Assembly: GCA_028293805.1 (NCBI GenBank)
Contig: JAQGOC010000278.1
Location: 1-55,996 of the forward strand
Reading direction: 5' to 3'
From: Gammaproteobacteria bacterium
GTDB lineage: Bacteria > Pseudomonadota > Gammaproteobacteria > Steroidobacterales > Steroidobacteraceae
DNA: 55,996 bases
The notes under the pieces were generated by a model. That model worked only from the letters and a program-made list of their open reading frames with translations. It did not search any database and was not told the origin of the DNA. This document shows positions 17,259-24,767 of this stretch, one piece after another. Position numbers and translations under genes: made by a program. Each line of letters opens with the position of its first letter. The first letter of the stretch is position 1.

Positions 17259-17460
17259 CTTTACACTCTCCTCGCAACGCGCCCATGGCGCGCTCACTGC
17301 GTTACGTACGAGAGATATTGAGCAATTTGTATGCCGTTCAACCCCCGCGCCGCAGATTGCTGCAGCCTGCCGGAGAGGCATTCCGGCGGCGTGATGGATG
17401 GCACATCTTCCGGCTCTTCGCATCGGACGCCGAGTGCTTCGGGAGTAATATCTGCTGACG

Positions 17461-20400
17461 GTGATCCAGCCAATACGCGCCTCAAAGAAACTCTTCGGCT
17501 GGGTCCTGACGACCGTCGCGCTGACGGCGGCCTGCGCGCCGCTATATGCCGCCGACGGTGAGCGCTGGTCCGCGTTGGCTGACACCGTTTTCGAACATCT
17601 CGCGCGCGACAACGAGCTGCCCAACTCAACTGTCCCCACCGCGCTCGCGGAAGACGGCGAGGGCTTTCTCTGGGTTGGCACGCAGAACGGCCTAACGCGC
17701 TGGGATGGATATCACTTCCGCAGCTACAAGTCCGATCCCGCGGCGCCCGGCGCGCTGCCCGATAATCTCATCAAGACGCTCCACACGGATGGGGCAGGCC
17801 GGCTGTGGATTGGCACGAGCTCGGGTGGTCTGGCTCGCTATGACCGCGGTCACGACCGCTTCATCACCTATCCGGCGGGGGCTGACGGCCTGAGCCACGT
17901 AAGTATCCGAGCCGTCGTCGATGACGGTTCCGGAGGTGTGTGGGTCGCGACAGATGGGGGTCTGGACCACGTGCAGCCCGAAACAGGTGAAATCAGCCAT
18001 CTGCGTCACGAAATCAATGATGCCGGGAGCCTGCCCGACAATCGCATTCGCGCCCTGTTCCGCGATCGCGACGGTACGCTCTGGGTCGGAACGCCCGTCG
18101 GGCTCGTCCGTCGCAACCCCGGCACGAGCCGTTTTATTGCCGTGCCGCTTCCCGAAGCCGCCGGCAAGGTGGCCGCGGCCTGGACCTTCCTCCAAGACAG
18201 CGCCGGCCGGCTCTGGATCGGCACCGTCCGCCAGGGCGCCTATGTCATCGAGCCGGGGCAGAGTACGGCTCGAGCCGTTGCGGAGAGCGATGATCCGCAG
18301 TCGACCTTGCAGTCGGAAGGTATTCACGCCATCGCCGAGATTCGTCCGGGCGAGGTCTGGCTGGGAACCGATGGCCACGGAATCGTTGCAGTCGACACCG
18401 CAACCTTTCATACCCGGCGCATTCGTCATGATCCAACAGTGTTGTCCAGCCTGCCGGACGACTCCGTGCAGGCGCTTCATACGGACCGCGCCGGGTTGGT
18501 CTGGATCTGCACCAATCGCAGCATCAGCCGTTACAATTCACGGCAGGTGGGGATCTATACCGTGTTCGGCGGCTCCAGCCGCCCGAACGGTTTGTCGGAC
18601 GCCAATGTCGATTCTGTCTTGCCGATGCCGGATGGGCGCATCTGGCTGGGCCTTGCCAGCAGCGGCATAGACATCCTCGACCCGCTCGGCGTCCGCGTGG
18701 CCGGCATCCGTCCAGACCAGCAGCACCCTGCGACAGCACTTCCCAAAGATTACGTGAATACGCTCGTGCGCGGCACTTTCGGCGATGTCTACGTCGGAAC
18801 CGAGCAAGGGCTATATCGAGTGGATCGACTCGCGCGCGGGGCCGTCCGCGTGACGGTACCGCAACGTGACTCGAGCGCTCCCGTGTGGGCACTGCTTCTC
18901 GAGCAGAACGTGTTGTGGATCGGAGGATTCGACGGCTTGTGGATGCTCGACCTGAGCGCGAGCCGCGCGAGCACCCGTCCCTCGAGCAAGAATATCGAAG
19001 GGCTTACCGATCAGCGCGTCACGGTCATCGAGCGCGGGCCGGCGGCTTCGTTGTGGATCGGAACCCAGAACGGCCTCAACCGCCTCGATATCGCCTCTCA
19101 TGCGATCGAAAGGATTCTGCCCGATCCGCCCGTCCCGGCGGCACTCGCGGCGGGGTATGTCGCAACGCTGCTGACCGATAGGCGGGGACGGCTCTGGGTC
19201 GGCACCCTGGGCGGCGGTATCAGTGTGTTGGAGAGTCGGGACCGCAGCAGTGCGCCGCGTTTTCGCCGGCTCGGCGTGCGCCAGGGTCTGCCCAGCGAAA
19301 ATGTCGATAAGCTGCTCGAGGACACGCGCGGGCAGATCTGGGCGAGCACCGACGATGGGCTCGCGGTCATCGATCCGAATTCCTTCGCCGTACGCAGCCT
19401 GCGCCGGGCCGAGGGCGCACCCATTGCGAACCACTGGGCCGGCGCGGGCGCGGCCACCGCTGACGGGGAGCTTCTCTTCGGCGGTGTTGGCGGACTCATA
19501 GTCGTACACCCGGAGCGGTTGACCCTGTGGAGCTATCATCCGCCGATCGTTGTGACCGATGTCCGCATCGGTGGCAAGCAGGTGCCCGCGAGCAATTACA
19601 ACAGCGATGCCGTCCTCGCGCCGCTGACGCTGACCCCCGGCGCGAACAGCATCGCGGTGGAATTTGCGGCTCTCGACTATTCCGCTCCCGAGCGCAACCA
19701 CTATGCCTACAAGCTCGAGGGCTTCGACGCGGACTGGATCGAAACCGAGCCGAGCCGCCGGCTGGCGGCCTACACGAACCTGCCCCCACGCGATTACCTC
19801 CTGCAGCTGCGCGGTTCCAATCGCGATGGCGTCTGGACCGACGCGGTCCTGACAGTTCCGATTCGCGTGCTGCCCGCGTGGTATCAGACCATCGCGTTCC
19901 GGATCCTCGCCGGATTCGTGCTCCTCGCCTTGATCGCCGCCGTCGTACAGGGTCGCACGCTCTACCTGCGCCGCGCTCGCCGCGAGCTGGAGCGGCTGGT
20001 CATCGAGCGCACCGCGGAGCTCAGAGAGAGCCAGCGCCAGCTGCAGCAGATTGCCTATTGCGACACTCTCACCGCCCTTCCCAACCGGCGCATGTTCATG
20101 GAGGAGTTCCGCGAGTTGCTGGTGGTCGCGGGACTGCAGGCGGGGCGCTTCGCGCTGCTGCTGATCGATCTCGATCGTTTGAAGCACATCAACGACACGC
20201 TGGGCCATGATGTCGGGGACGCCCTGTTGATCGAGGCGGCCATACGGCTGCAGGCCGCAGTCCGCAAATCCGACTGCGTCGCACGGCTGGGAGGTGACGA
20301 ATACGCGGTGCTGCTGACCCAGAATCCTGCCGCGGCCGATATCGAGGCCGTGTGCAAGCGCATCGTCGACAGCTTCGCTCTGGAGGTCTTCGTCAACGGC

Positions 20401-20613
20401 GCCGGCGTGAAGACCAGCCCCAGCATCGGAGTAGCGGTCTATCCGGAGCATGGCACCACCCACGACCGGCTCTATAAATCAGCCGATCTCGCCCTCTATG
20501 AGGCGAAGCGAGTGGGCGGTAATACCTGGTGCTGGTACCGCGCCCGTATGACCACGGATAACGCCAACGCTTTGCAGGCCGAACGCCTGAGCCGCAGGCC
20601 GGTCGAGCGCTGA
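17461..20613 (+). CDS. Periplasmic two-component-regulator propeller / Y_Y_Y / GGDEF diguanylate cyclase
   Basis: This 1050-residue inner-membrane sensor would make cyclic di-GMP. Domains in order: signal peptide (about 1-30), many Reg_prop beta-propeller repeats of the LWIGT/VWVAT/IWASTDDGL type (about 50-660), a Y_Y_Y domain (about 720-800), one transmembrane helix (about 811-832), a short coiled coil (ELERLVIERTAELRESQRQL), and a GGDEF domain (about 860-1030). The active-site motif is GGDEY instead of GGDEF, near residue 943. An inhibitory I-site RKSD sits exactly five residues upstream, so product feedback is expected. There is no EAL or kinase domain. The architecture resembles hybrid sensors of Bacteroides-type propellers, with GGDEF output in place of kinase. 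Start is GTG 17461. Confidence 0.95.
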   Translation: MIQPIRASKKLFGWVLTTVALTAACAPLYAADGERWSALADTVFEHLARDNELPNSTVPTALAEDGEGFLWVGTQNGLTRWDGYHFRSYKSDPAAPGALPDNLIKTLHTDGAGRLWIGTSSGGLARYDRGHDRFITYPAGADGLSHVSIRAVVDDGSGGVWVATDGGLDHVQPETGEISHLRHEINDAGSLPDNRIRALFRDRDGTLWVGTPVGLVRRNPGTSRFIAVPLPEAAGKVAAAWTFLQDSAGRLWIGTVRQGAYVIEPGQSTARAVAESDDPQSTLQSEGIHAIAEIRPGEVWLGTDGHGIVAVDTATFHTRRIRHDPTVLSSLPDDSVQALHTDRAGLVWICTNRSISRYNSRQVGIYTVFGGSSRPNGLSDANVDSVLPMPDGRIWLGLASSGIDILDPLGVRVAGIRPDQQHPATALPKDYVNTLVRGTFGDVYVGTEQGLYRVDRLARGAVRVTVPQRDSSAPVWALLLEQNVLWIGGFDGLWMLDLSASRASTRPSSKNIEGLTDQRVTVIERGPAASLWIGTQNGLNRLDIASHAIERILPDPPVPAALAAGYVATLLTDRRGRLWVGTLGGGISVLESRDRSSAPRFRRLGVRQGLPSENVDKLLEDTRGQIWASTDDGLAVIDPNSFAVRSLRRAEGAPIANHWAGAGAATADGELLFGGVGGLIVVHPERLTLWSYHPPIVVTDVRIGGKQVPASNYNSDAVLAPLTLTPGANSIAVEFAALDYSAPERNHYAYKLEGFDADWIETEPSRRLAAYTNLPPRDYLLQLRGSNRDGVWTDAVLTVPIRVLPAWYQTIAFRILAGFVLLALIAAVVQGRTLYLRRARRELERLVIERTAELRESQRQLQQIAYCDTLTALPNRRMFMEEFRELLVVAGLQAGRFALLLIDLDRLKHINDTLGHDVGDALLIEAAIRLQAAVRKSDCVARLGGDEYAVLLTQNPAAADIEAVCKRIVDSFALEVFVNGAGVKTSPSIGVAVYPEHGTTHDRLYKSADLALYEAKRVGGNTWCWYRARMTTDNANALQAERLSRRPVER

Positions 20614-20651
20614 GCCTGCCTCGCAGGCGGCGGTCTGCGCGACTGCCGCCG
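20614..20651 (+). terminator. Consecutive GC hairpins after the GGDEF gene
   Basis: Directly after the stop, GCCTGC (20614-20619) pairs with GCAGGC (20623-20628), and GGCGGTC pairs imperfectly with GACTGCCGCC (to 20650). The position between two co-directional genes suggests a terminator. No clean T-run follows. Confidence 0.35.
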
Positions 20652-20700
20652 TGCCTTCGCTTTAGAATGCCCTGCCTTCTTCTCCAGCACCTCGGTATCC

Positions 20701-21393
20701 ATGAAGAACTACAAGTATTACGACCTGATCCTCGGTGGGTACGTCTGCGTCCTGCTGTGCGCGAACCTCATCGGGCCGGCCAAGGTCTCCACCGTCCACC
20801 TCCCGTTGGTCGGCTCCGTGACATTCCTGGCGGGTGTTCTATTCTTTCCGATCTCCTATCTCTTCGGCGACATCCTCACTGAGGTCTACGGCTATGCCCG
20901 GGACCGGCGTGTCGTCTGGAGCGGCTTCGCCGCCCTGATATTCGCATCCATCATGGCAGCGGTGGTCGTCCATCTGCCGCCTGCCGAGCATTGGAAAAAC
21001 AACCAGCGGGCGGTGGAGGAGATCTTCGGGAACACGCCGCGCATCATCCTCGCGTCCATCGTCGCCTTCTGGTGCGGCTCCTTCGTCAACAGCTTCGTGC
21101 TGGCCAAAATGAAGGTGTGGACCAATGGCCGCTGGCTCTGGACCCGCATCATCGGTTCCACGCTCTGCGGCGAACTGGTCGATTCCGCGCTGTTTTACAC
21201 GATCGCCTTCACGGGGCTGTGGCCCACCGAAGAATTGCTCGCCGTCACGACGACCCAATACGTGCTCAAGTCCTCCTGGGAAGTGATCGCGACGCCCCTC
21301 ACGTACAAGGTGGTCGCTTTCCTCAAGCGCGCTGAGCAGGAGGATTATTTCGATCGCTCGACCGATTTCACGCCGTTTTCGCTCAAGGCCTAG
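20701..21393 (+). CDS. yhhQ: Queuosine precursor transporter (YhhQ family)
   Basis: This 230-residue integral membrane protein of the VUT_1/YhhQ family imports 7-cyano-7-deazaguanine or 7-aminomethyl-7-deazaguanine for tRNA queuosine. Family features are the N-terminal YYDLILGGYVCVLLCANLIG, FFPISYLFGDILTEVYGY near residue 50, FGNTPRIILASIVAFWCGSF near 110 and WLWTRIIGSTLCGELVDSALF near 144. It has six to seven helices. Its last four bases overlap the end of the convergent DUF3096 gene. No preQ1 riboswitch aptamer was recognised in the short leader. Confidence 0.93.
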   Translation: MKNYKYYDLILGGYVCVLLCANLIGPAKVSTVHLPLVGSVTFLAGVLFFPISYLFGDILTEVYGYARDRRVVWSGFAALIFASIMAAVVVHLPPAEHWKNNQRAVEEIFGNTPRIILASIVAFWCGSFVNSFVLAKMKVWTNGRWLWTRIIGSTLCGELVDSALFYTIAFTGLWPTEELLAVTTTQYVLKSSWEVIATPLTYKVVAFLKRAEQEDYFDRSTDFTPFSLKA

Positions 21394-21545
21394 ACATGGA
21401 TGCCGTGAGTGCTCCCGAACAAGCCTAGCAGGCCGATGATGATCAGATAGATCGCGACGATGTAGTTCAGCAGGCGGGGCATGATCAGGATGAGGATGCC
21501 CGCGACCAAGGCGATGACCGGTCCAAGCGAGACGGTGAGAGTCAT
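21390..21545 (-). CDS. DUF3096 family small membrane protein
   Basis: This 51-residue hydrophobic protein begins MTLTVSLGPVIALVAGILIL and continues with IMPRLLNYIVAIYLIIIGLLGLFG. It matches the short DUF3096 family, with two transmembrane helices and the conserved IMPRLLNYIVAIYL core. Its function is unknown. ATG 21545 has a GAGG about 6 nt upstream on the minus strand. Its TAG overlaps the end of the convergent transporter gene (coordinates 21390-21393). It is short enough to be missed by gene callers. Confidence 0.85.
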   Translation of the reverse strand: MTLTVSLGPVIALVAGILILIMPRLLNYIVAIYLIIIGLLGLFGSTHGIHV

Positions 21546-21603
21546 GGAGGGACCTCGTTGACATTGACGTTGTTGGGAGCGTTCTTTGCGAGCGAGCGGC
21601 TCA

Positions 21604-21615
21604 CCGTAATTACGG
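21604..21615. promoter_or_regulatory. 12-bp perfect palindrome in a divergent promoter region
   Basis: CCGTAATTACGG lies between the divergent DUF3096 gene (start 21545) and the GST gene (start 21661). Such AT-centred palindromes often bind dimeric regulators, but no regulator gene is adjacent and the assignment is speculative. Confidence 0.3.
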
Positions 21616-21660
21616 ACCAGCGCCGCCGGGGTTCCCGGCCGCGGCGCCAGGAGCCGCAGT

Positions 21661-22389
21661 ATGATCTATCAGCTCTATTACTGGCCGACGATTCAGGGTC
21701 GCGGGGAATTCGTGCGCCTCGCCCTCGAGCAGAGTGGCGCCGCTTATGTGGACGTCGCGCGCCGCTCCGGCAGAGGATTCGGAGTCGCGGCGCTCATGCG
21801 TCTTCTGGAAAGTCGCAATGTCGAGCGCCCGCCGTTTGCGCCGCCATTCCTGCAGGCCGGGCGGCGCATCATCGGTCAGACGGCGAACATTCTGCTGTTT
21901 CTCGGCCCGCGCCACGCTCTGGCACCGCGGGACGAGGGTGGGAGGCTGTGGACCCACCAGCTGCAACTCACCATGGCGGATTTCCTGGTCGAGATACACG
22001 ACACGCACCACCCGGTCGCGGCGGGCCTTTACTACGAGGACCAGAAGAAAGAGGCACGCCGGCGCGCGGCCGATTTCCTCGAGAACCGGGCCCCGAAGTA
22101 CCTTGGCTATTTCGAGAGGGTGCTGACGCGTAACGCTCGCGGTGAGCGCTATCTCGTGGCCACGAAACCGACTTACGCAGACCTGTCGATGTTTCAGATC
22201 GTCAGCGGGCTGAAATACGCTTTCCCGCTGGCAATGGCGCGAGCCGGCCGCCGGTACAGGCGCCTGTTCGCGTTGCACGATCGGATTCGGGAGCTTCCCC
22301 GGATCGCCGCGTATCTCGCGTCAGAGCGGCGCATTCCGTTCAACCAGGAAGGAATTTTCCGCCATTACCCGGAGCTCGATGCGAGCTGA
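21661..22389 (+). CDS. Glutathione S-transferase family protein
   Basis: This 242-residue protein begins with a thioredoxin-like N-domain opening YQLYYWPTIQGRGEFVRLALE, with the catalytic-type Tyr region and the QGRGE stretch. The glutathione-site segment is PPFAPPFLQAGRRIIGQTANILLFLG (about residues 59-84), followed by an all-helical C-domain with a YADLSMFQIVSGL motif near 178. Length is somewhat above the common 200-220 residues. AGGAG lies 8 nt before the ATG. The substrate is unknown. Neighbours do not form an evident operon with it. Confidence 0.9.
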   Translation: MIYQLYYWPTIQGRGEFVRLALEQSGAAYVDVARRSGRGFGVAALMRLLESRNVERPPFAPPFLQAGRRIIGQTANILLFLGPRHALAPRDEGGRLWTHQLQLTMADFLVEIHDTHHPVAAGLYYEDQKKEARRRAADFLENRAPKYLGYFERVLTRNARGERYLVATKPTYADLSMFQIVSGLKYAFPLAMARAGRRYRRLFALHDRIRELPRIAAYLASERRIPFNQEGIFRHYPELDAS

Positions 22390-22549
22390 GGTGCTCGCGC
22401 GGCCGTGATCCGACGGCTAGAGCAACAGCCGCCGCGTTTGCGACGGATGGCCGAAAATGAGCGACGGATAGCAAAAAACGGAGTGCTCCCCCGCGCGCAG
22501 GCGCCGATCATTCCGGGACACGGATCGTCCGATTCCAGAAGTAGAAGGC

Positions 22550-23566
22550 ATGCTAATGAGATGGCCGGGCAGGGGGGCGTGCGGGCTCAGCGTTGTCGTA
22601 GGTATATTGGGTATGACGTTGGCTGTACCCGCGAATTCGGCGGTTCCCGACTCGGAACCGCAGTCGCGCGAAGACGCGTGGTGGACCGGGCCGCTGTTGG
22701 CTGCATCGGCCTCGACGTTGCCTCAGGGACATTTCCTGGTCGAGCCTTATCTGTTCGACTCCATCGTTCACGAGCGCTTCGACACCGGCGGCGGCCGGCG
22801 CGCCGTGGCTCACACGCAGAGCCTGGGATCGCTCACGTACCTGTTGTATGGAGTGACCGACAGGATCTCGGCCGGACTGATTCCGCGGTTCGGTTACACG
22901 CAAACGAGCCAGGCCGGCAGGAGCACCGGCGTCGGAATGGGCGATCTCGCCGTTCAGGCCCAATACCGGCTTGCGCAGTTCCAGGAAGGCAGCTGGGTGC
23001 CGACGCTGTCCGTCGTGCTGGGCGAGACGTTTCCGACCGGAAAATACGATCGGCTCGGGGCACACCCCAGCGACGGTTTCGGGTCGGGTGTGCAGACCAC
23101 CACGGTATCCGTCTACGCCCAGGATTTTTTCTGGATGCCGGGAGGACGGATCCTGCGGACCCGCCTCGATCTCTCTTACGGGTTTTCGGGCAGCGCCACC
23201 GTACGGGATGTGAGCGTCTACGGGACGAGCGCCGGCTTTCGTGGTCGCGTGAGCCCTGGTGACTCGTTCATCGCCGATGCGGCGTGGGAATACAGCCTCA
23301 CGCGGAACTGGGTTCTCGCGCTCGATGCGGTTTACGAATACGACACCAGCACTCGGGTCGCGGGCCACGATTTGTCGGGCCACCCCGAGCCCGCTGCCGC
23401 CATTGCGCTGAACTCGGGCTCAAGTAACTCGCTGAGCTTCGCGCCGGCTGTCGAATACAATTGGAGCGGGAACATCGGCTTCATCATGGGCGTCAAGTTC
23501 CCGGCAAACGGACGCAATACGAGCGCCGCCATCATCCCGGTCATTGCAGTGAATCTCGTGTACTGA
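22550..23566 (+). CDS. Outer-membrane beta-barrel transporter, phenol MetA-pathway type
   Basis: This 338-residue protein has a signal peptide (about residues 1-31, ending ANSA). The mature sequence alternates short beta-strand-like segments of aromatic and small residues and ends in an aromatic residue (NLVY), as outer-membrane barrels do. Features such as LPQGHFLVEPYLFDS near residue 57, YGVTDRISAGLIPRFGY near 100, GMGDLAVQAQYRL and LGETFPTGKYDRLG resemble the 'putative MetA-pathway of phenol degradation' family. It probably lets hydrophobic small molecules cross the outer membrane. It appears monocistronic. The start could be ATG 22550 or ATG 22556. Confidence 0.8.
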   Translation: MLMRWPGRGACGLSVVVGILGMTLAVPANSAVPDSEPQSREDAWWTGPLLAASASTLPQGHFLVEPYLFDSIVHERFDTGGGRRAVAHTQSLGSLTYLLYGVTDRISAGLIPRFGYTQTSQAGRSTGVGMGDLAVQAQYRLAQFQEGSWVPTLSVVLGETFPTGKYDRLGAHPSDGFGSGVQTTTVSVYAQDFFWMPGGRILRTRLDLSYGFSGSATVRDVSVYGTSAGFRGRVSPGDSFIADAAWEYSLTRNWVLALDAVYEYDTSTRVAGHDLSGHPEPAAAIALNSGSSNSLSFAPAVEYNWSGNIGFIMGVKFPANGRNTSAAIIPVIAVNLVY

Positions 23567-23805
23567 GTCCTTGGGCTCGCTCGCTTATGACAGGCGTGCT
23601 TGTCAGCGGTTGGGCGCAGACAACGTTATTGGACTCAAGGAGGGGTGGCGCAGGCCCCTGGAAAACCCCACGGCCGAGGCCATATTAGCTGGGATACGCC
23701 GGAGGCATTTTCCGGAACTTGAACGAAGGCGGCATTGGAGCGTCTAATCTACCGGGTACCCATCCCGCGCGAGCATCCTCGGATGCGCAGCGACGGAGAC
23801 AAGCC

Positions 23806-24735
23806 ATGACCAAGATGAAAAGTGCAGGAATCCTCGGAGTACTGGCTGCCATTGCAATAGCGGGAGCGCCGCTCGTTGCGGGCGCCCAGGGCCACGGCGG
23901 TGGCGGTGGCGGACACAGCGGCGGTGGCGGTGGCGGTGGTCACATGGGTGGCGGCGGTGGCGGTGGTCACATGGGTGGCGGCGGTGGCGGCGGCCACATG
24001 GGCGGCGGCGGGGGGCACTTCGCTGGCGGCGCGGGAGCCCGTTTCTCAGGGGTGCAGCCGGGCGGCGGCCACTTCGTCGGGGGTGGCGGGCGTTTCGCGG
24101 GCGGCAATCACTTTGGCGGCGGCCACGCCTCGGTTGGAGCCCGCGGGTTCTATGGCTCTCATCCCCAATACTCGGTAGGGGGTGGCGGCCATTTCTACGG
24201 AACGCCTGGCGTACACGCGGAAATGGGCCACGGCTTGGGGCGTCCTGGATTCGTTCACGGCAATGGACGGTTCTGGGGCGGCGGGTACTGGGGCGGCCGA
24301 TTCTGGCCCGGCGTCCGCTACGGCCCGGGCTTCGCCTGGTATCTGCCGGTCCTTCCCTTTGGTTACGCCACGTACTACTGGGGTGGGCTGCCGTACTACT
24401 TCTATGACAACGCGTATTACACCTGGGATTCGGGCTATGACGGCTACGTCGCGACGGATCCGCCGCCTGTAGGAGAGGCGGGTGCTTCGGACGACACGAG
24501 TGGCACTAACGTCGAGTCCGATACAACGTCGGCCGGAACCGCGGATCTCTACGTCTATCCTCGCAATGGACAAAGCGAGGAGCAGACTTCGAACGATCGC
24601 TTCGAATGCCACAAATGGGCGGTCTCGCAGTCCGGCTTCGACCCGACGCGCTCGTCCAATCCGCAAGGGGCCTCTAGCGATTATCGTCGCGCCATCGGCG
24701 CCTGTCTGGATGCGCGAGGCTACAGCGCAAAGTAG
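23806..24735 (+). CDS. Secreted glycine/histidine-rich repeat protein
   Basis: From ATG 23806, with GGAG about 9 nt upstream, the protein has 309 residues. It has a signal peptide of about 27 residues (ending AGA before Q). A long Gly/His-rich part follows, including tandem nine-residue HMGGGGGGG units (about 37-72), then a hydrophobic and aromatic Gly/Tyr/Trp stretch (about 150-215: FWGGGYWGGRFWPGVRYGPG). The conserved C-terminal domain of about 45 residues has the pattern FECHKWAVSQSGFDPTRS...YRRAIGACLDARGY, with two cysteines. That C-terminal pattern recurs in exported proteobacterial glycine-rich proteins of unknown function. The His clusters could bind metal, but this is inference. A frame upstream to 23719 is open but lacks a signal sequence. 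Confidence 0.82.
   Translation: MTKMKSAGILGVLAAIAIAGAPLVAGAQGHGGGGGGHSGGGGGGGHMGGGGGGGHMGGGGGGGHMGGGGGHFAGGAGARFSGVQPGGGHFVGGGGRFAGGNHFGGGHASVGARGFYGSHPQYSVGGGGHFYGTPGVHAEMGHGLGRPGFVHGNGRFWGGGYWGGRFWPGVRYGPGFAWYLPVLPFGYATYYWGGLPYYFYDNAYYTWDSGYDGYVATDPPPVGEAGASDDTSGTNVESDTTSAGTADLYVYPRNGQSEEQTSNDRFECHKWAVSQSGFDPTRSSNPQGASSDYRRAIGACLDARGYSAK
23914..24018 (+). repeat. 27-bp tandem repeats encoding HxGGGGGGG
   Basis: Three consecutive 27-bp units (from 23914, 23941 and 23968) and a partial fourth encode H-S/M-G7 units. The second and third differ at only two bases. Such repeats can expand or contract by slippage. Confidence 0.8.
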
Positions 24736-24767
24736 CAGTCACCGTTTGGCGTGCTAATCTGCCGCGC

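Noticed and set aside
18811..20463. 550-codon minus-strand frame opposite the GGDEF sensor
   Set aside because: Composition is typical of an antisense shadow and the sensor frame has clear domains along the same bases.
20614..20700. preQ1 riboswitch before the queuosine transporter
   Set aside because: The 87-bp leader has only GC hairpins from the upstream gene end and no A-rich preQ1 pseudoknot pattern.
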